Source: Huaxiibacter chinensis
GTDB taxonomy: Bacteria > Pseudomonadota > Gammaproteobacteria > Enterobacterales > Enterobacteriaceae
NCBI RefSeq assembly: GCF_022171985.1
Contig: NZ_JAJVHF010000003.1
Location: 535,735-599,734, forward strand
DNA length: 64,000 nucleotides
Direction of reading: 5' to 3'
Shown here: piece by piece, positions 18,885 through 27,514 of the stretch
Position numbering within the stretch: position 1 is the first letter of the stretch
Layout of the letters: each line of letters begins with the position of its first letter
Made by a program: the position numbers and the translations under genes
Notes under the pieces: generated by a model
What the model saw: the letters and a program-made list of their open reading frames with translations, nothing else
Database searches by the model: none
What the model was told of the DNA's origin: nothing

Positions 18885-19026
18885 GCTTACTCAAGAGTTA
18901 CAGGCAGGAAAATGCCTCGTCAAACATCGCTGACGATAACTCAGTAAGCCCGAGAGAAGGGATTCAGAACAGGGTGTCTTCGCTCAAGCCGAAGTTATCG
19001 CAGCACGATATCGATAACGCTTGAGC
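18885..19026 (-). promoter_or_regulatory. Translational attenuator of the ABC-F gene (four pairing segments)
   Basis: On the minus strand, segment 1 (19026-19012, GCTCAAGC-GTTATCG) lies inside the leader ORF. Segment 2 (19000-18982, CGATAAC-TTCG-GCTTGAGC) starts at the last leader codon. Segment 3 (18949-18934) is GCTTACTGAGTTATCG. Segment 4 (18900-18885) is TAACTC-TTG-AGTAAGC, ending 4 bases before the ABC-F ATG. Segments 1:2 form 15 pairs with a 4-base bulge, and 3:4 form 13 pairs with a 3-base bulge that hides the start region. The alternative 2:3 helix (CGATAACT/AGTTATCG plus CTG/CAG) frees segment 4. The layout matches erm-type attenuation; drug induction is inferred. Confidence 0.75.
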
Positions 19027-19078
19027 AGGTGCGATCACCAAGAGTATGTGAAAAATTAAAAATTTCACAGTACAGCAT
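18995..19078 (-). CDS. Leader peptide upstream of the ABC-F gene (27 residues)
   Basis: A short ORF, ATG at 19076-19078 and TAA at 18995-18997, with a near-perfect ribosome binding site AAGGAGG at 19084-19090. The peptide reads MLYCEIFNFSHTLG followed by DRTCSSVIDIVLR. It is too short for a fold and lies about 36 bases from a good promoter. Codons 18-22 form the first arm of a long stem, and the last codon and stop open the second arm. It looks like a ribosome-stalling leader that controls the downstream ABC-F gene. No homologue is recognised. Confidence 0.78.
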   Translation of the reverse strand: MLYCEIFNFSHTLGDRTCSSVIDIVLR

Positions 19079-19120
19079 AATTTGCCTCCTTATATATTCG
19101 ATGGGTGAATGAATGGCGAA

Positions 19121-19150
19121 AGTATAAGCGAATATCAGGAGATGGCACAA
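19121..19150 (-). promoter_or_regulatory. Promoter of the leader peptide / ABC-F transcript
   Basis: On the minus strand a -35 TTGTGC (plus 19145-19150) and a -10 TATACT (plus 19121-19126) are separated by 18 bases. Transcription would start near 19114, about 36 bases before the leader ATG. Confidence 0.6.
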
Positions 19151-19207
19151 GCTGGGCGATTGAGACAAAAAAGTCAGTGGGTTATTCATCCACTGACCGG
19201 TGGTTAT

Positions 19208-20905
19208 TTAGATAGAGGTGCGACGGTAACTGCGGTATTCCGGCATCCAGAAGTTTTCATCAATCGCCTGCTGCAGCGCATCTGCCGAGGTTTTAACGGC
19301 CACATCCTGTTGCTGTGCCATTTTGCCCACGGCGAAGGCGATCGCTTTAGACACAATGTGAATATCCTTCAGCTCCGGTAAAACCAGACCTTCACCATTG
19401 TTCACCAGCGGTGAATGCTTCGCCAGCGTTTCACTTGCTGACATCAGCATTTCGTCGGTGATCCGTTTTGCGCCTGAGGCAATCACACCAAGACCGATCC
19501 CCGGGAAAATATAGGAGTTGTTGCACTGAGCAATAGGGTAAAGCTTGTCTTTCCAGATCACCGGATCGAACGGGCTACCGGTTGCCACCAGGGCGTTACC
19601 CTCGGTCCACGCGATGATATCCTGCGGCGTGGCCTCGACACGGGAGGTCGGGTTAGACAGCGGCATCACAATGGGGCGTGCGCAGTGCTTGTGCATCTCG
19701 CGAATGATCTCTTCCGTGAAGAGGCCGGTTTGTCCTGAAACCCCAATCAAAATGTCCGGTTTAACGTTGCGAACCACGTCAAGCAGGGAGAGCACCTCGT
19801 TATCCGTATCCCAGTTCTTCAGGTTCTCGCGTTTTTGCACCAGTCGGGTCTGGAACGGCAGCAGGTTTGGCATCGCATCGGTGAGCAGGCCAAAGCGATC
19901 GACCATAAACACGCGTGAGCGGGCTAACTCTTCACTTAATCCTTCACGCTGGGTTTGCGCAATAATCTGTTCAGCAATACCACAGCCTGCCGAGCCTGCG
20001 CCCAGGAAGACAATTTTCTGGTAGCTCAGTTGGCTGCCCGCCGCCCGGCTGGCTGCAATGAGGGTGCCGGCTGTGACTGCCGCGGTGCCCTGAATATCAT
20101 CGTTAAACGAGCAGATCTCGTCGCGATAGCGCGTGAGCAACGGCATGGCGTTTTTCTGCGCAAAGTCTTCAAACTGCAACAACACGTCCGGCCAGCGTTG
20201 CTTCACGGCCTGAATGAAATCATCAACAAACTGATAATACTCATCGTCAGTGACGCGCGGGTGACGCCAGCCCATATAGAGGGGATCGTTAAGCAGCTGC
20301 TGGTTATTGGTCCCGACGTCCAGCACCACAGGCAGCGTATAGGCCGGGCTGATGCCGCCACAGGCGGTATAAAGTGAGAGCTTACCGATTGGGATGCCCA
20401 TGCCGCCGATCCCCTGATCGCCGAGCCCCAGAATACGTTCACCGTCGGTGACCACGATCACTTTGATATTGTGATTCGGCACGTTCTGCAGAATATCGTC
20501 CATGTTGTGACGATTCTGATAAGAGATAAAGACACCGCGAGAACGGCGATAAATCTCGGAAAAACGCTCACAGGCTGCGCCAACCGTCGGGGTATAGATC
20601 ACTGGCATCATCTCTTCGAGATGGTTTTGCACCAGGCGGTAGAACAGCGTCTCGTTCGTGTCCTGAATATTACGCAGATAGATGTGCTTATCGATTTCAG
20701 TCTTGAAACCCTGATACTGGATCCATGCGCGTTCTGCCTGCTCTTCGATGGATTCTACCACTTCCGGTAACAGCCCAAGCAGGTTGAAGCTGCTGCGCTC
20801 TTCCATGCTGAATGCGCTGCCTTTATTGAGAAGGGGGAATTCCAGCAGAACCGGGCCGGCGTAGGGGATGTAAAGGGAACGATGCTTTTTTGCTTTGTTG
20901 TCCAT
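19208..20905 (-). CDS. maeA: NAD-dependent malic enzyme MaeA (SfcA)
   Basis: Cytosolic enzyme that oxidatively decarboxylates malate to pyruvate with NAD. The ATG at 20905 gives 565 residues, exactly the E. coli length, with the matching start [17 protein letters not shown]; the GTG at 20914 adds three residues and is not needed. Visible motifs: the catalytic YTPTVG tyrosine near 104, [15 protein letters not shown] near 150-165, the metal-binding EDF and [10 protein letters not shown] near 255-275, and the NAD-binding [13 protein letters not shown]. Position next to adhP and sra is the E. coli order. Confidence 0.97.
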   Translation of the reverse strand: MDNKAKKHRSLYIPYAGPVLLEFPLLNKGSAFSMEERSSFNLLGLLPEVVESIEEQAERAWIQYQGFKTEIDKHIYLRNIQDTNETLFYRLVQNHLEEMMPVIYTPTVGAACERFSEIYRRSRGVFISYQNRHNMDDILQNVPNHNIKVIVVTDGERILGLGDQGIGGMGIPIGKLSLYTACGGISPAYTLPVVLDVGTNNQQLLNDPLYMGWRHPRVTDDEYYQFVDDFIQAVKQRWPDVLLQFEDFAQKNAMPLLTRYRDEICSFNDDIQGTAAVTAGTLIAASRAAGSQLSYQKIVFLGAGSAGCGIAEQIIAQTQREGLSEELARSRVFMVDRFGLLTDAMPNLLPFQTRLVQKRENLKNWDTDNEVLSLLDVVRNVKPDILIGVSGQTGLFTEEIIREMHKHCARPIVMPLSNPTSRVEATPQDIIAWTEGNALVATGSPFDPVIWKDKLYPIAQCNNSYIFPGIGLGVIASGAKRITDEMLMSASETLAKHSPLVNNGEGLVLPELKDIHIVSKAIAFAVGKMAQQQDVAVKTSADALQQAIDENFWMPEYRSYRRTSI

Positions 20906-20990
20906 GTCACTCACTCGATTTTTTGAATATCCGTCCCTGGTCGATTGTTTCTCATCTTTCTGGCGTGTCTTCAGGGGGTCGGTCGGGGGG

Positions 20991-20996
20991 TATTAT
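20991..20996 (-). promoter_or_regulatory. maeA -10 element
   Basis: A perfect minus-strand TATAAT (plus ATTATA) lies 86 bases upstream of the maeA start in the sra-maeA gap. I cannot see a good -35 partner at 16-18 bases. Confidence 0.4.
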
Positions 20997-21030
20997 AGAG
21001 GAGCTGAATATGAATTACCGCCCCGCAGAA

Positions 21031-21060
21031 ACAAAAACACCATCGGGAATGCCGATGGTG
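21031..21060 (-). terminator. sra terminator
   Basis: CACCATCGG (21038-21046) and CCGATGGTG (21052-21060) form a 9-base stem with a 5-base loop. On the minus strand it is followed by TTTTTGTTT, 20 bases past the sra stop. Confidence 0.9.
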
Positions 21061-21080
21061 TCGTGGATCCTGCCGGGGAC

Positions 21081-21218
21081 TTACTTGCCCGTGCGGCGTT
21101 TTCTGCCTGTCGCATGGGAAACGAGCTTTTCGCTGTCGCCTTCAATCACCACTTTATGTTGGTTAGAAAGCTTGTAGTTAAGTCCCAGAATATGGCGTGC
21201 CTGACGGTTCGTTTTCAT
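21081..21218 (-). CDS. sra: Stationary-phase ribosome-associated protein Sra (S22)
   Basis: A basic 45-residue protein beginning [20 protein letters not shown] and ending GRKRRTGK. It matches remembered E. coli Sra (RpsV) in length, in the N-terminal RQARHILGL block and in the basic C-terminus. It binds the 30S subunit in stationary phase. A TTAAGGAGTTAAT ribosome binding site precedes the ATG at 21218. It lies between maeA and bdm, as in E. coli. Confidence 0.95.
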   Translation of the reverse strand: MKTNRQARHILGLNYKLSNQHKVVIEGDSEKLVSHATGRKRRTGK

Positions 21219-21298
21219 ATTAACTCCTTAATCCTGTTAAGAGTGACAAGGTGATCAAAATGTAACCCCATAGGTTGCAGATCCATCTTAGCAGATTT

Positions 21299-21514
21299 TT
21301 AGAAAGAGGCGTGCTGGCCACTTACCACATAATTGATGGTCTGCTGGTAGATGTCACTCAGGATGTCATTGTCAGAGGCTTCTACCCAGCGGGTGAGCTC
21401 CATCAAAATGTCATCCTGAGTTACAGCGCCGTGTTCGGCTTGCAAACCAATTGCAATGGCATTAACGAGGTCGGGTTGTGCTGATGCGGTTTTTGCTGAG
21501 TAATGAGTAAACAT
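21299..21514 (-). CDS. bdm: Biofilm-dependent modulation protein Bdm
   Basis: A 71-residue protein matching remembered E. coli Bdm, above all in the block DDILMELTRWVEASDNDILS (about residues 34-53) and in the YQQTINYVVSGQH end. In E. coli bdm is controlled by the Rcs phosphorelay and by osmotic signals, and affects flagellar and biofilm genes by an unclear mechanism. A TTAAGATTCATCCT sequence at 21602-21615 upstream could be an RcsB box. Neighbours sra and osmC keep the E. coli order. Confidence 0.95.
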   Translation of the reverse strand: MFTHYSAKTASAQPDLVNAIAIGLQAEHGAVTQDDILMELTRWVEASDNDILSDIYQQTINYVVSGQHASF

Positions 21515-21656
21515 GCTGCCTCCGTGTCGTTATCTGTTTAATGTTCCGGTCGCATAAAATGTAATTCATAAACAGAATGGCAAATTGTTTACGCGCTGTG
21601 GTTAAGATTCATCCTGGAAATGTAAACGTCATATTTCCACTGTGTAAATTTCATTT

Positions 21657-22178
21657 TTAGGGTTTCCAGCGGCGCAAGTTTGTCTTTTTTTCATAAGGCA
21701 TAGGTGAGGGCCATGAAATTAACTCTACGATGCTTCCCCAGGGGGTTTGACCATAACAAAATGCGTTTCCCTCTCCCTGTTCATCCGGAAAAGAGAGCGG
21801 TTTGGGCTCAGTAAACATCTCTCCCCCTGCTGCGGTAAATGCGGCTATAGCCTGCGCAAAATCATCGACATAGACGGCGAAGTGTTGCAAACCAAAGTCA
21901 CTTGCTCGTGCCGGGTGACCTTGCTCCGGTCCATGCATTTCGAATAACTCGATACCCGGGCCAGAAGGTAGACACAGCATGCGGATAGCGCGAATTTTTG
22001 TACCAGGGAATAATCGTAAGGTGTGTTGTTGCGCGGTGTGATCAATATTTTCGCTGTCAGATTCGACGGAGCGATATATGACCCGTGCCCCAAAGGCTTG
22101 TTCAAAAAATAGGGTGGCTTGCTCTATGTCCGGCACCGTAATGCCGATATGGTCAATTCCTCGAACTGTCGTCTTCAT
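21657..22178 (-). CDS. VOC-family (glyoxalase/dioxygenase superfamily) protein
   Basis: A 173-residue vicinal-oxygen-chelate fold protein. Candidate metal ligands are H10 in GIDHIGITVPD, a second-half histidine in LQHFAVYVDD near 119 and a glutamate near the C-terminus (GSIVELISWP). The order is that of lactoylglutathione lyase-like and dioxygenase-like members. Substrate is unknown. It is preceded by its own short gap and followed convergently by nothing; the neighbouring MBL-fold gene reads the same way 49 bases upstream, so the two may be cotranscribed. Confidence 0.75.
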   Translation of the reverse strand: MKTTVRGIDHIGITVPDIEQATLFFEQAFGARVIYRSVESDSENIDHTAQQHTLRLFPGTKIRAIRMLCLPSGPGIELFEMHGPEQGHPARASDFGLQHFAVYVDDFAQAIAAFTAAGGEMFTEPKPLSFPDEQGEGNAFCYGQTPWGSIVELISWPSPMPYEKKTNLRRWKP

Positions 22179-22227
22179 ATTTTCTCCTGCTATAAAGTTT
22201 AAAATATAGCAGGAGACATTTAGCCTG

Positions 22228-23082
22228 TTACCACTTCATTTCGCCCGTGTTCACTTTTGCGCTGAGTGACAATGAGCTTTCTTCCGACAGCGTTGGCCAC
22301 TGTTTTTTCATTGCTGAAATAACCCCTGCGGAATCTTTATGGTCTGCCAGCGCCTGCTCAAACTGCACAAGATAATCCCGGGTAAACGTGATGGCACCGG
22401 TGCCCGCTGGCGGTGTGCCAAGATAATGTCCGGGGATAACGCGTTCTGGTTTGTGCGCCGCCATATCACTCAGGGTTTTCTGCCACTGCTGACGACGGGC
22501 CGGGGTTTGCGTATCGGCAGTCCAGACGTGGATCCCCCATGACACACCCGTACCGCCAAGAATGGCTTTGGCCGACGGGATCCAGACGTACGCGGCGTAG
22601 TTATCGGCCTGCTCAATCTCAATTTTTTCGCCATCGAGCATAAAGGTGTTAGAGGCCAGCACCTGCGGAACAATAAGCTGTGTCGGTGCGCCATCTTTCA
22701 TTTGCGGCCCCCAGAAGGCGAGCTTGGCGTCTTTGGTGGCGTTGATGTGATCAACCACCTGCTGGGTGGCTACGACCTTCGCATTCGGGAAGGCTTTCAC
22801 CAGCGGCTGCAGGCCAAAATAGAAATCCGGATCGCCTGAAGTGATGACGATTTTGTTTAAGCGTTTGCCGCTGCGACGGATTTTTTCAACCAGGGCCTCA
22901 CCGTCTTTTACGCTGAACTGAGCATCAAACAGCACCGCTTCTTCAGGACCGGAAACAATCGTGGACGAGACGGCGAATATGCCCTTGTCCTGAGGATTAT
23001 AGGTATCCAGCGTTAACGGTGCGGCAAACACGGCTGGGGTAAAAAGGGTGCACAGCAGGGCGATGCGGGTGAGCTTCATCAT
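22228..23082 (-). CDS. Exported metallo-beta-lactamase-fold protein with a degenerate metal site
   Basis: A 284-residue protein with a signal peptide (residues 1-20, FA|APL) and the MBL fold. The fold's zinc motif T-H-x-H-x-D-H is replaced at residues 81-87 by TSGDPDF, so only the aspartate remains, whereas a later histidine (PGHYLG near 220) is kept. It most resembles periplasmic MBL hydrolases of unknown role in proteobacteria. Catalysis with two zincs seems unlikely. It is divergent from a LysR regulator that probably controls it. Confidence 0.75.
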   Translation of the reverse strand: MMKLTRIALLCTLFTPAVFAAPLTLDTYNPQDKGIFAVSSTIVSGPEEAVLFDAQFSVKDGEALVEKIRRSGKRLNKIVITSGDPDFYFGLQPLVKAFPNAKVVATQQVVDHINATKDAKLAFWGPQMKDGAPTQLIVPQVLASNTFMLDGEKIEIEQADNYAAYVWIPSAKAILGGTGVSWGIHVWTADTQTPARRQQWQKTLSDMAAHKPERVIPGHYLGTPPAGTGAITFTRDYLVQFEQALADHKDSAGVISAMKKQWPTLSEESSLSLSAKVNTGEMKW

Positions 23083-23190
23083 ATTGTCTCTGTTTATCAG
23101 GAAAGCCGCTATTTTACCGAATTCAGGATTTGCCAGAATTCCTGAAACAAGACATGCTTTGTTTCATCAATCGAGCAGATGGAGTCGCAA

Positions 23191-24072
23191 ATGGATCGTG
23201 TTATCGCCGCCCAGGTTTATAACCGGATATGTGAACTGGGCAGTCTGAGTGCGGCGGCGCGAGCCCTGGGAATTTCACGGCCCATGGTCAGTCGCTATCT
23301 TGAGCAGATGGAAAAGTGGGCCGGAACGCGGCTGGTTAACCGCTCGACCCGCAAGCTGACGCTCACGCCTGCAGGCGAAAAGGTGTTGCAAAAGACAAGG
23401 AACCTGACCCGGTTATCCCAGGAAATTGAAGACCAGTCGGCAAAGGATATCCCCGCCGGTATTTTACGCGTGGCGTGCGCGCACGTGACCGCGATGCAGA
23501 TCGTCGCGCCGGTGTTACCCGGCTTTTTAACCCGCTACCCAAACGTGCGAATTGAGATGGATGTCAACAACCATCCGGTAAGCCTTGTGGGCGAGCGCAT
23601 TGACGTGGCCGTGCGCATTACTGACAACCCCGAGCCGGGAATGATAGCCCGCCGTCTGGGTGAGTGTCGCTCTGTGCTGTGCGCTTCCCCGGACTATCTC
23701 AGGGCCAGGGGAACGCCAGCCAGTCTCACTGAACTGGCCCAGCACAACTGTCTGCATTACAGCTTCTTCGCCGGGCAATCGTGGCGGTTTATCACCGAGA
23801 AGGGCGAGGTCGAATCGGTGGCGGTAAGTGGAAATCTGTGTGCCAGCATCTCCTCTCTGCTAATGGATGCGGCTGTGCAGCATCTTGGGATCGCGATGCT
23901 TCCCATTATTGAGGCGCAAGCTGCGCTGGACAGCGGAAAGCTGGTGACGCTGTTGCCCGGTTTCGAGCCTAAACCGATGAGTATTTACGGGATCTACCAG
24001 TCACGGGATCATCAGCCCGCCGCCCAGCGGTTATTTCTCGATGAACTGGCGGGCAGTCTGATGGCGTCGTGA
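23191..24072 (+). CDS. LysR-family transcriptional regulator
   Basis: A 293-residue regulator. The N-terminal winged helix (LSAAARALGISRPMVSRYLEQME, about residues 19-41, then RLVNRSTRKLTLTPAGE) is followed by a LysR substrate-binding domain. The ATG at 23191 has GGAG 7-10 bases upstream; an earlier in-frame ATG at 23179 is less favoured. It belongs to the AaeR/DsdC-unlike branch common in Enterobacter; the ligand is unknown. Divergent from the MBL-fold gene. Confidence 0.83.
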   Translation: MDRVIAAQVYNRICELGSLSAAARALGISRPMVSRYLEQMEKWAGTRLVNRSTRKLTLTPAGEKVLQKTRNLTRLSQEIEDQSAKDIPAGILRVACAHVTAMQIVAPVLPGFLTRYPNVRIEMDVNNHPVSLVGERIDVAVRITDNPEPGMIARRLGECRSVLCASPDYLRARGTPASLTELAQHNCLHYSFFAGQSWRFITEKGEVESVAVSGNLCASISSLLMDAAVQHLGIAMLPIIEAQAALDSGKLVTLLPGFEPKPMSIYGIYQSRDHQPAAQRLFLDELAGSLMAS

Positions 24073-24133
24073 CCAGTACGGTGCGGTTGCCTTAAGACTT
24101 GTCCGTCTTCCTCCCAACTTTTGAACCACGTTC

Positions 24134-24139
24134 TATACT
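24134..24139 (+). promoter_or_regulatory. osmC -10 (RpoS-type)
   Basis: A CTATACTTAA sequence (TATACT at 24134-24139) lies 32 bases upstream of the osmC start. An extended -10 of this kind with no clear -35 fits the stationary-phase sigma factor promoter known for osmC. Confidence 0.55.
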
Positions 24140-24170
24140 TAACCCTTTGTAAGTCAAAAGGAGAGCAAGA

Positions 24171-24599
24171 ATGACGATTCATAAACACGGTTCGGCACAC
24201 TGGTCAGGTGACATTAAACGTGGGAAAGGGACGGTATCTACCGAAAGTGGCGTTCTTAATCAGCAACCTTACGGCTTCAACACCCGTTTCGAAGGCGCAA
24301 AAGGCACCAACCCTGAAGAGTTGATCGGGGCGGCGCATGCGGCCTGTTTCTCAATGGCCTTATCGCTCATGCTGGGTGAAGCGGGCTATACCGCGGACGC
24401 CATTGATACTACGGCGGATGTCTCACTGGACAAAACCGACAGCGGATTTGCTATCAGCAAGATTGCGCTGCAAAGCAAAGTTACCGTACCGGGTATCGAT
24501 CCGCAGCAGTTTGACGGCATCATTCAGAAAGCCAAAGCGGGCTGCCCCGTCTCTCAGGTGCTGAAAGCAGAAATCACCCTGGACTACACCCTGAATTAA
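24171..24599 (+). CDS. osmC: Osmotically inducible peroxiredoxin OsmC
   Basis: Cytosolic thiol peroxidase that reduces organic hydroperoxides. The 142-residue length and sequence match E. coli OsmC. The two reactive cysteines are C59 (HAACFS) and C125 (AGCPVS). It is one gene with AAAGGAGAGC as ribosome binding site and a hairpin GCCGGGC/GCCCGGC (24608-24625) after the stop. Confidence 0.96.
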   Translation: MTIHKHGSAHWSGDIKRGKGTVSTESGVLNQQPYGFNTRFEGAKGTNPEELIGAAHAACFSMALSLMLGEAGYTADAIDTTADVSLDKTDSGFAISKIALQSKVTVPGIDPQQFDGIIQKAKAGCPVSQVLKAEITLDYTLN

Positions 24600-24607
24600 G
24601 TTTTGCT

Positions 24608-24625
24608 GCCGGGCGTCAGCCCGGC
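24608..24625 (+). terminator. osmC terminator hairpin
   Basis: Seven-base arms GCCGGGC and GCCCGGC with a GTCA loop lie between the convergent osmC and PL5 lyase genes. No strong T run follows. Confidence 0.6.
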
Positions 24626-24631
24626 TTGCAC

Positions 24632-25609
24632 TCACCGCGCATACAGCACCGTTAAATTCCCTCCCATACGACGATTCACCCATGGACGGCCACGATCCCG
24701 TGCCAAAGTAGTGACACTGTCACAATCGGTAAGTGAACACCAGGGCTCCAGCCACTCATAGGTGGTTTTATCATGTTGTAAAACAAAGCCCGCCAGCCGT
24801 AACAACCCGCCGCTGTTTTCATTCATAACATCTACATGATTGGCCTGCGCAAAACTGGCAATCATCACCAGCGGTTGTAATGCGTAATGATGATAAGCCA
24901 GCGCCCGGGTACCGCGTTTCATCTCATTAGGCAACGTTCCCTTGTCGGTAATCTGTCCGACCGCATGGCGATACGCTTTGAGTGACCATGTGAACAAATC
25001 CCGCCGGTTGACCGCAACAGAGGCCGCCATAACGGACCATGCGGCCCAGTAGGTGTGATTGTTGGTTTTCTCAGGCGGCAAACCATCCCAGTCTTCAACC
25101 ACCCGATCGGCGAGCAGGGATATCCAGCGCTCTATCTCACTGGTCTCTTTTACGGGTGCAAGAGGCTTGAATTTGAGTTCAATCCAGCTGGTGGCCACCG
25201 TCGCGAGCGCCCATTTGCGCATCGCCCGCCCGGTGTGATTCGTCTGCGTCGAGGTCAACGCCTCGGCAGAGGCCCAGGCATTCAGCTCATGAAGAATACA
25301 GTGCAGCGTGGCAGGATCGCCGCTCTGTTTATAACGCCAGACCATCTCAGAAAGCCCGCGTTCGAAGTCGGTTATCGCTTTTGTTTGTTTGCGGAAAGTC
25401 TGTTCCGCAACGGGATTCAGGGTCGCGCGTGCGCTGTCGGAACCGTCATATTTACTGCGGAAAATGAGACGCTCTGTCCAGGGTGCAGGCAGGGCAATGC
25501 ACAGCCCGTTATGGGTATGCGGCAGCGGTTTGCCAAAGCCGGATGGCGGCACAAGCTGTGCCGCCAGAGTGTTCGCGGAAAACACAAGCAGAAGTATGAT
25601 GAGACGCAT
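24632..25609 (-). CDS. Alginate lyase-like (PL5 family) exported protein
   Basis: A 325-residue protein with a signal peptide (about residues 1-16) and the (alpha/alpha) toroid sequence features of polysaccharide lyase family 5, including the NNHTYWAAW motif near residue 195 and RALAYHHYALQPLV. PL5 enzymes such as AlgL cut mannuronate-rich alginate in the periplasm. Its ATG overlaps the ddpF stop (ATGA), so it is the last gene of the ddp operon, an unexpected partner for D-Ala-D-Ala uptake. Activity on another uronic or amino-sugar polymer is possible. Confidence 0.78.
   Translation of the reverse strand: MRLIILLLVFSANTLAAQLVPPSGFGKPLPHTHNGLCIALPAPWTERLIFRSKYDGSDSARATLNPVAEQTFRKQTKAITDFERGLSEMVWRYKQSGDPATLHCILHELNAWASAEALTSTQTNHTGRAMRKWALATVATSWIELKFKPLAPVKETSEIERWISLLADRVVEDWDGLPPEKTNNHTYWAAWSVMAASVAVNRRDLFTWSLKAYRHAVGQITDKGTLPNEMKRGTRALAYHHYALQPLVMIASFAQANHVDVMNENSGGLLRLAGFVLQHDKTTYEWLEPWCSLTDCDSVTTLARDRGRPWVNRRMGGNLTVLYAR
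24711..24723. other. matS site (MatP binding, Ter macrodomain)
   Basis: GTGACACTGTCAC fits the matS consensus GTGACRNYGTCAC at every position. It lies within the 3' part of the PL5 lyase gene. MatP bound to matS organises the terminus macrodomain in enterobacteria. Confidence 0.85.
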
Positions 25610-26532
25610 CAGGAGACATTACGCCAGCAGCGTACCGCGCGTCCATCCGCTGCAGTCTGCAACGTTTGCACCGCCTGACAGCCTTCGGTCGCCAGCGGAC
25701 AGCGGTCGCGGAAGAAGCAACCAGAGGGCAAATGGCGGTTGCCCGGCAGGTCGGTTTTGCGCAATGCCAGCGCGTCATCCAGCAGCACACCGGTTTTGGG
25801 AACAGAATCGAGCAAAAGCTGCGTGTAGGGATGCAAAGGCGCGCTCAGAACCTGATGCGTATTGCCCAGTTCGACAATCTGTCCGAGATACATTACGGCA
25901 ACGCGGTCGCTCATATGGCGCACGACGGAGACGTTATGTGAAATCAAAACATAGGTAAGCGTGCGCTGGCGTTGCAGCGTCACTAGCAGATTGAGGATTT
26001 GCGCCTGTACGGAAATATCCAGCGCGCTGGTGGGTTCATCCAGCACGATGATATCCGGGTTGGACGACAGGGCCCGGGCGATGGCGATACGCTGGCGCTG
26101 TCCACCGGAAAACGCGTGCGGCAGCCGGTCGAGGTACTCAGGACGAATACCCACCTGCATGGCCAGGCTCTCTGCAAGCGCGCGCCGTTCACGTTCGCGA
26201 CGGCGTTTTTGTATCCATACCGGTTCGGTAATGATACGCCACACGGGCAGGCGAGGATCGAGCGAGGAGAGCGGATCCTGAAACACCATTTGCATGCCGT
26301 CAGCGGCGCGATGGCAGGTACCTTCGCTCGGTTTAATCATGCCCATCAGCAGCTGTGCCAGGGTGCTTTTACCGCATCCGGATTCCCCGACCACGCCCAG
26401 CGTTTCACCCCGACGGATCTGCAAATCCATTCCGTTCAGGGCATGAACCTGTTCCGTTACGCGACCCAGCCAGTTTTTCCGTGCCGCAAAATTGACATGC
26501 ACGCGATCCAGCTCCAGTAAAATATCAGACAT
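25609..26532 (-). CDS. ddpF: ABC transporter ATP-binding protein DdpF
   Basis: Second ATPase of the D-Ala-D-Ala (dipeptide) importer. The ATG at 26532 gives 307 residues starting MSDILLELDRVHVNF. Walker A is GESGCGKST near residue 45, the signature FSGGQRQRIAIARAL near 140, and Walker B IIVLDEPTSALD near 165. The C-terminal oligopeptide-transporter extension with its cysteine set (GCFFRDRCPLATEGC) is intact, in contrast to ddpD. It overlaps ddpD's ancestral stop by 8 bases. Confidence 0.92.
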   Translation of the reverse strand: MSDILLELDRVHVNFAARKNWLGRVTEQVHALNGMDLQIRRGETLGVVGESGCGKSTLAQLLMGMIKPSEGTCHRAADGMQMVFQDPLSSLDPRLPVWRIITEPVWIQKRRRERERRALAESLAMQVGIRPEYLDRLPHAFSGGQRQRIAIARALSSNPDIIVLDEPTSALDISVQAQILNLLVTLQRQRTLTYVLISHNVSVVRHMSDRVAVMYLGQIVELGNTHQVLSAPLHPYTQLLLDSVPKTGVLLDDALALRKTDLPGNRHLPSGCFFRDRCPLATEGCQAVQTLQTAADGRAVRCWRNVS

Positions 26533-27514
26533 GATGCGCCTCCCGTTGTGGATACCAGCAGGCGACCTGCCGATCGTCATTTCCCGCAGGCATAAGCGCC
26601 GGGGTCTGAGTACATTTTGTGCCCGCCGCGAAACAGCGCTCGCGAAAGGCGCAGCCGGTGGGTAAACGGGTCAGATTAGGTACCGTGCCGGGAATCGCGG
26701 GCAGCATTTCACGCGGTTCCCCCTATTCAGGGGCACATTTCAGCAGGCCAATAGAATAAGGGTGTACAGGGTGATGGATGAGCGTTTGCGTCTCTCCACT
26801 TTCAATAACGCTTCCGGCATACATCACGTAGACCCGGTCGCACAGCTGCGAGACCACGGCCATATCGTGGCTGATAAACAGTACCGATGTTCCGCTGGCC
26901 CGGGCTTTGTGTTTGAGCAGGCGCAGGACCTGCAGCTGTACGGTCACATCGAGGGCGGTGGTCGGCTCGTCGGCGATAATCAGTTCCGGCTCGCAGGAGA
27001 AGGCCAGGGCAATCATCACCCGCTGACGCATACCGCCGGAAAGCTCAAAAGGGTAACGGCTCATCACTTCTTTGGCGTCCGGGATTTGCATCTCTTCTAA
27101 CAGAGAGATCGCTTTCTGTTTGGCCGCGTCGCGGGAGAGTGACTGATGCTGGCGGATCACTTCGGTCATCTGCTTGCCAATCCGGCGGGTGGGGTTGAGC
27201 GCCGTCATGGGCTCCTGAAAAATCATCGCCACCCTGGCTCCGCGCCACTGGCGCATCTGTTTTTCACTGGCGTTCAGGATATCTTCACCCAGTAAATTCA
27301 CCCTTCCGCTGTGAATATGGTAGCTGCCCTCCGGCAATAAACGCATGGCCAGCATGGCGGTGACCGATTTTCCGGAACCGGATTCACCAACCACACCAAC
27401 AATCTCGCCGCGCTTTATCTCAAGCGTGACCCGGTTTAACGCGTGGACTTCACCGCGAAAGATCGGGAAACTCAGGTGTACATCGTCGATTGAGAGAACA
27501 GAATCACTCATCAC
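26525..27514 (-). pseudogene. ddpD: ABC transporter ATP-binding protein DdpD, interrupted by an in-frame amber codon
   Basis: First ATPase of the dipeptide importer. Walker A GESGSGKSV is near residue 43, the signature LSGGMRQRVMIALAF near 158 and Walker B LIIADEPTTALD near 180. Codon 264 is TAG (26723-26725). The frame continues without shift to 26525 and encodes the normal C-terminal extension (AIPGTVPNLTRLPTGCAFRERC), giving the usual 328 residues if the stop is ignored. The 263-residue product would keep the whole ATPase core but lose the cysteine-bearing extension. It may be a true nonsense mutation, a base-call error, or a still functional truncation. Confidence 0.85.

Noticed and set aside
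21010..21177. Plus-strand ORF with a GAGGAG site antisense to sra
   Set aside because: It is the shadow of the sra gene and its terminator, has no family resemblance and ends within sra; the well-known gene on the other strand explains the region.
21602..21615. RcsB box upstream of bdm
   Set aside because: TTAAGATTCATCCT looks like an Rcs-type sequence and E. coli bdm is Rcs-controlled, but the match is too loose to list as a separate site.
26525..27514. Frameshift in ddpD
   Set aside because: The segments before and after the stop are in the same frame; it is a single nonsense codon, not an indel.
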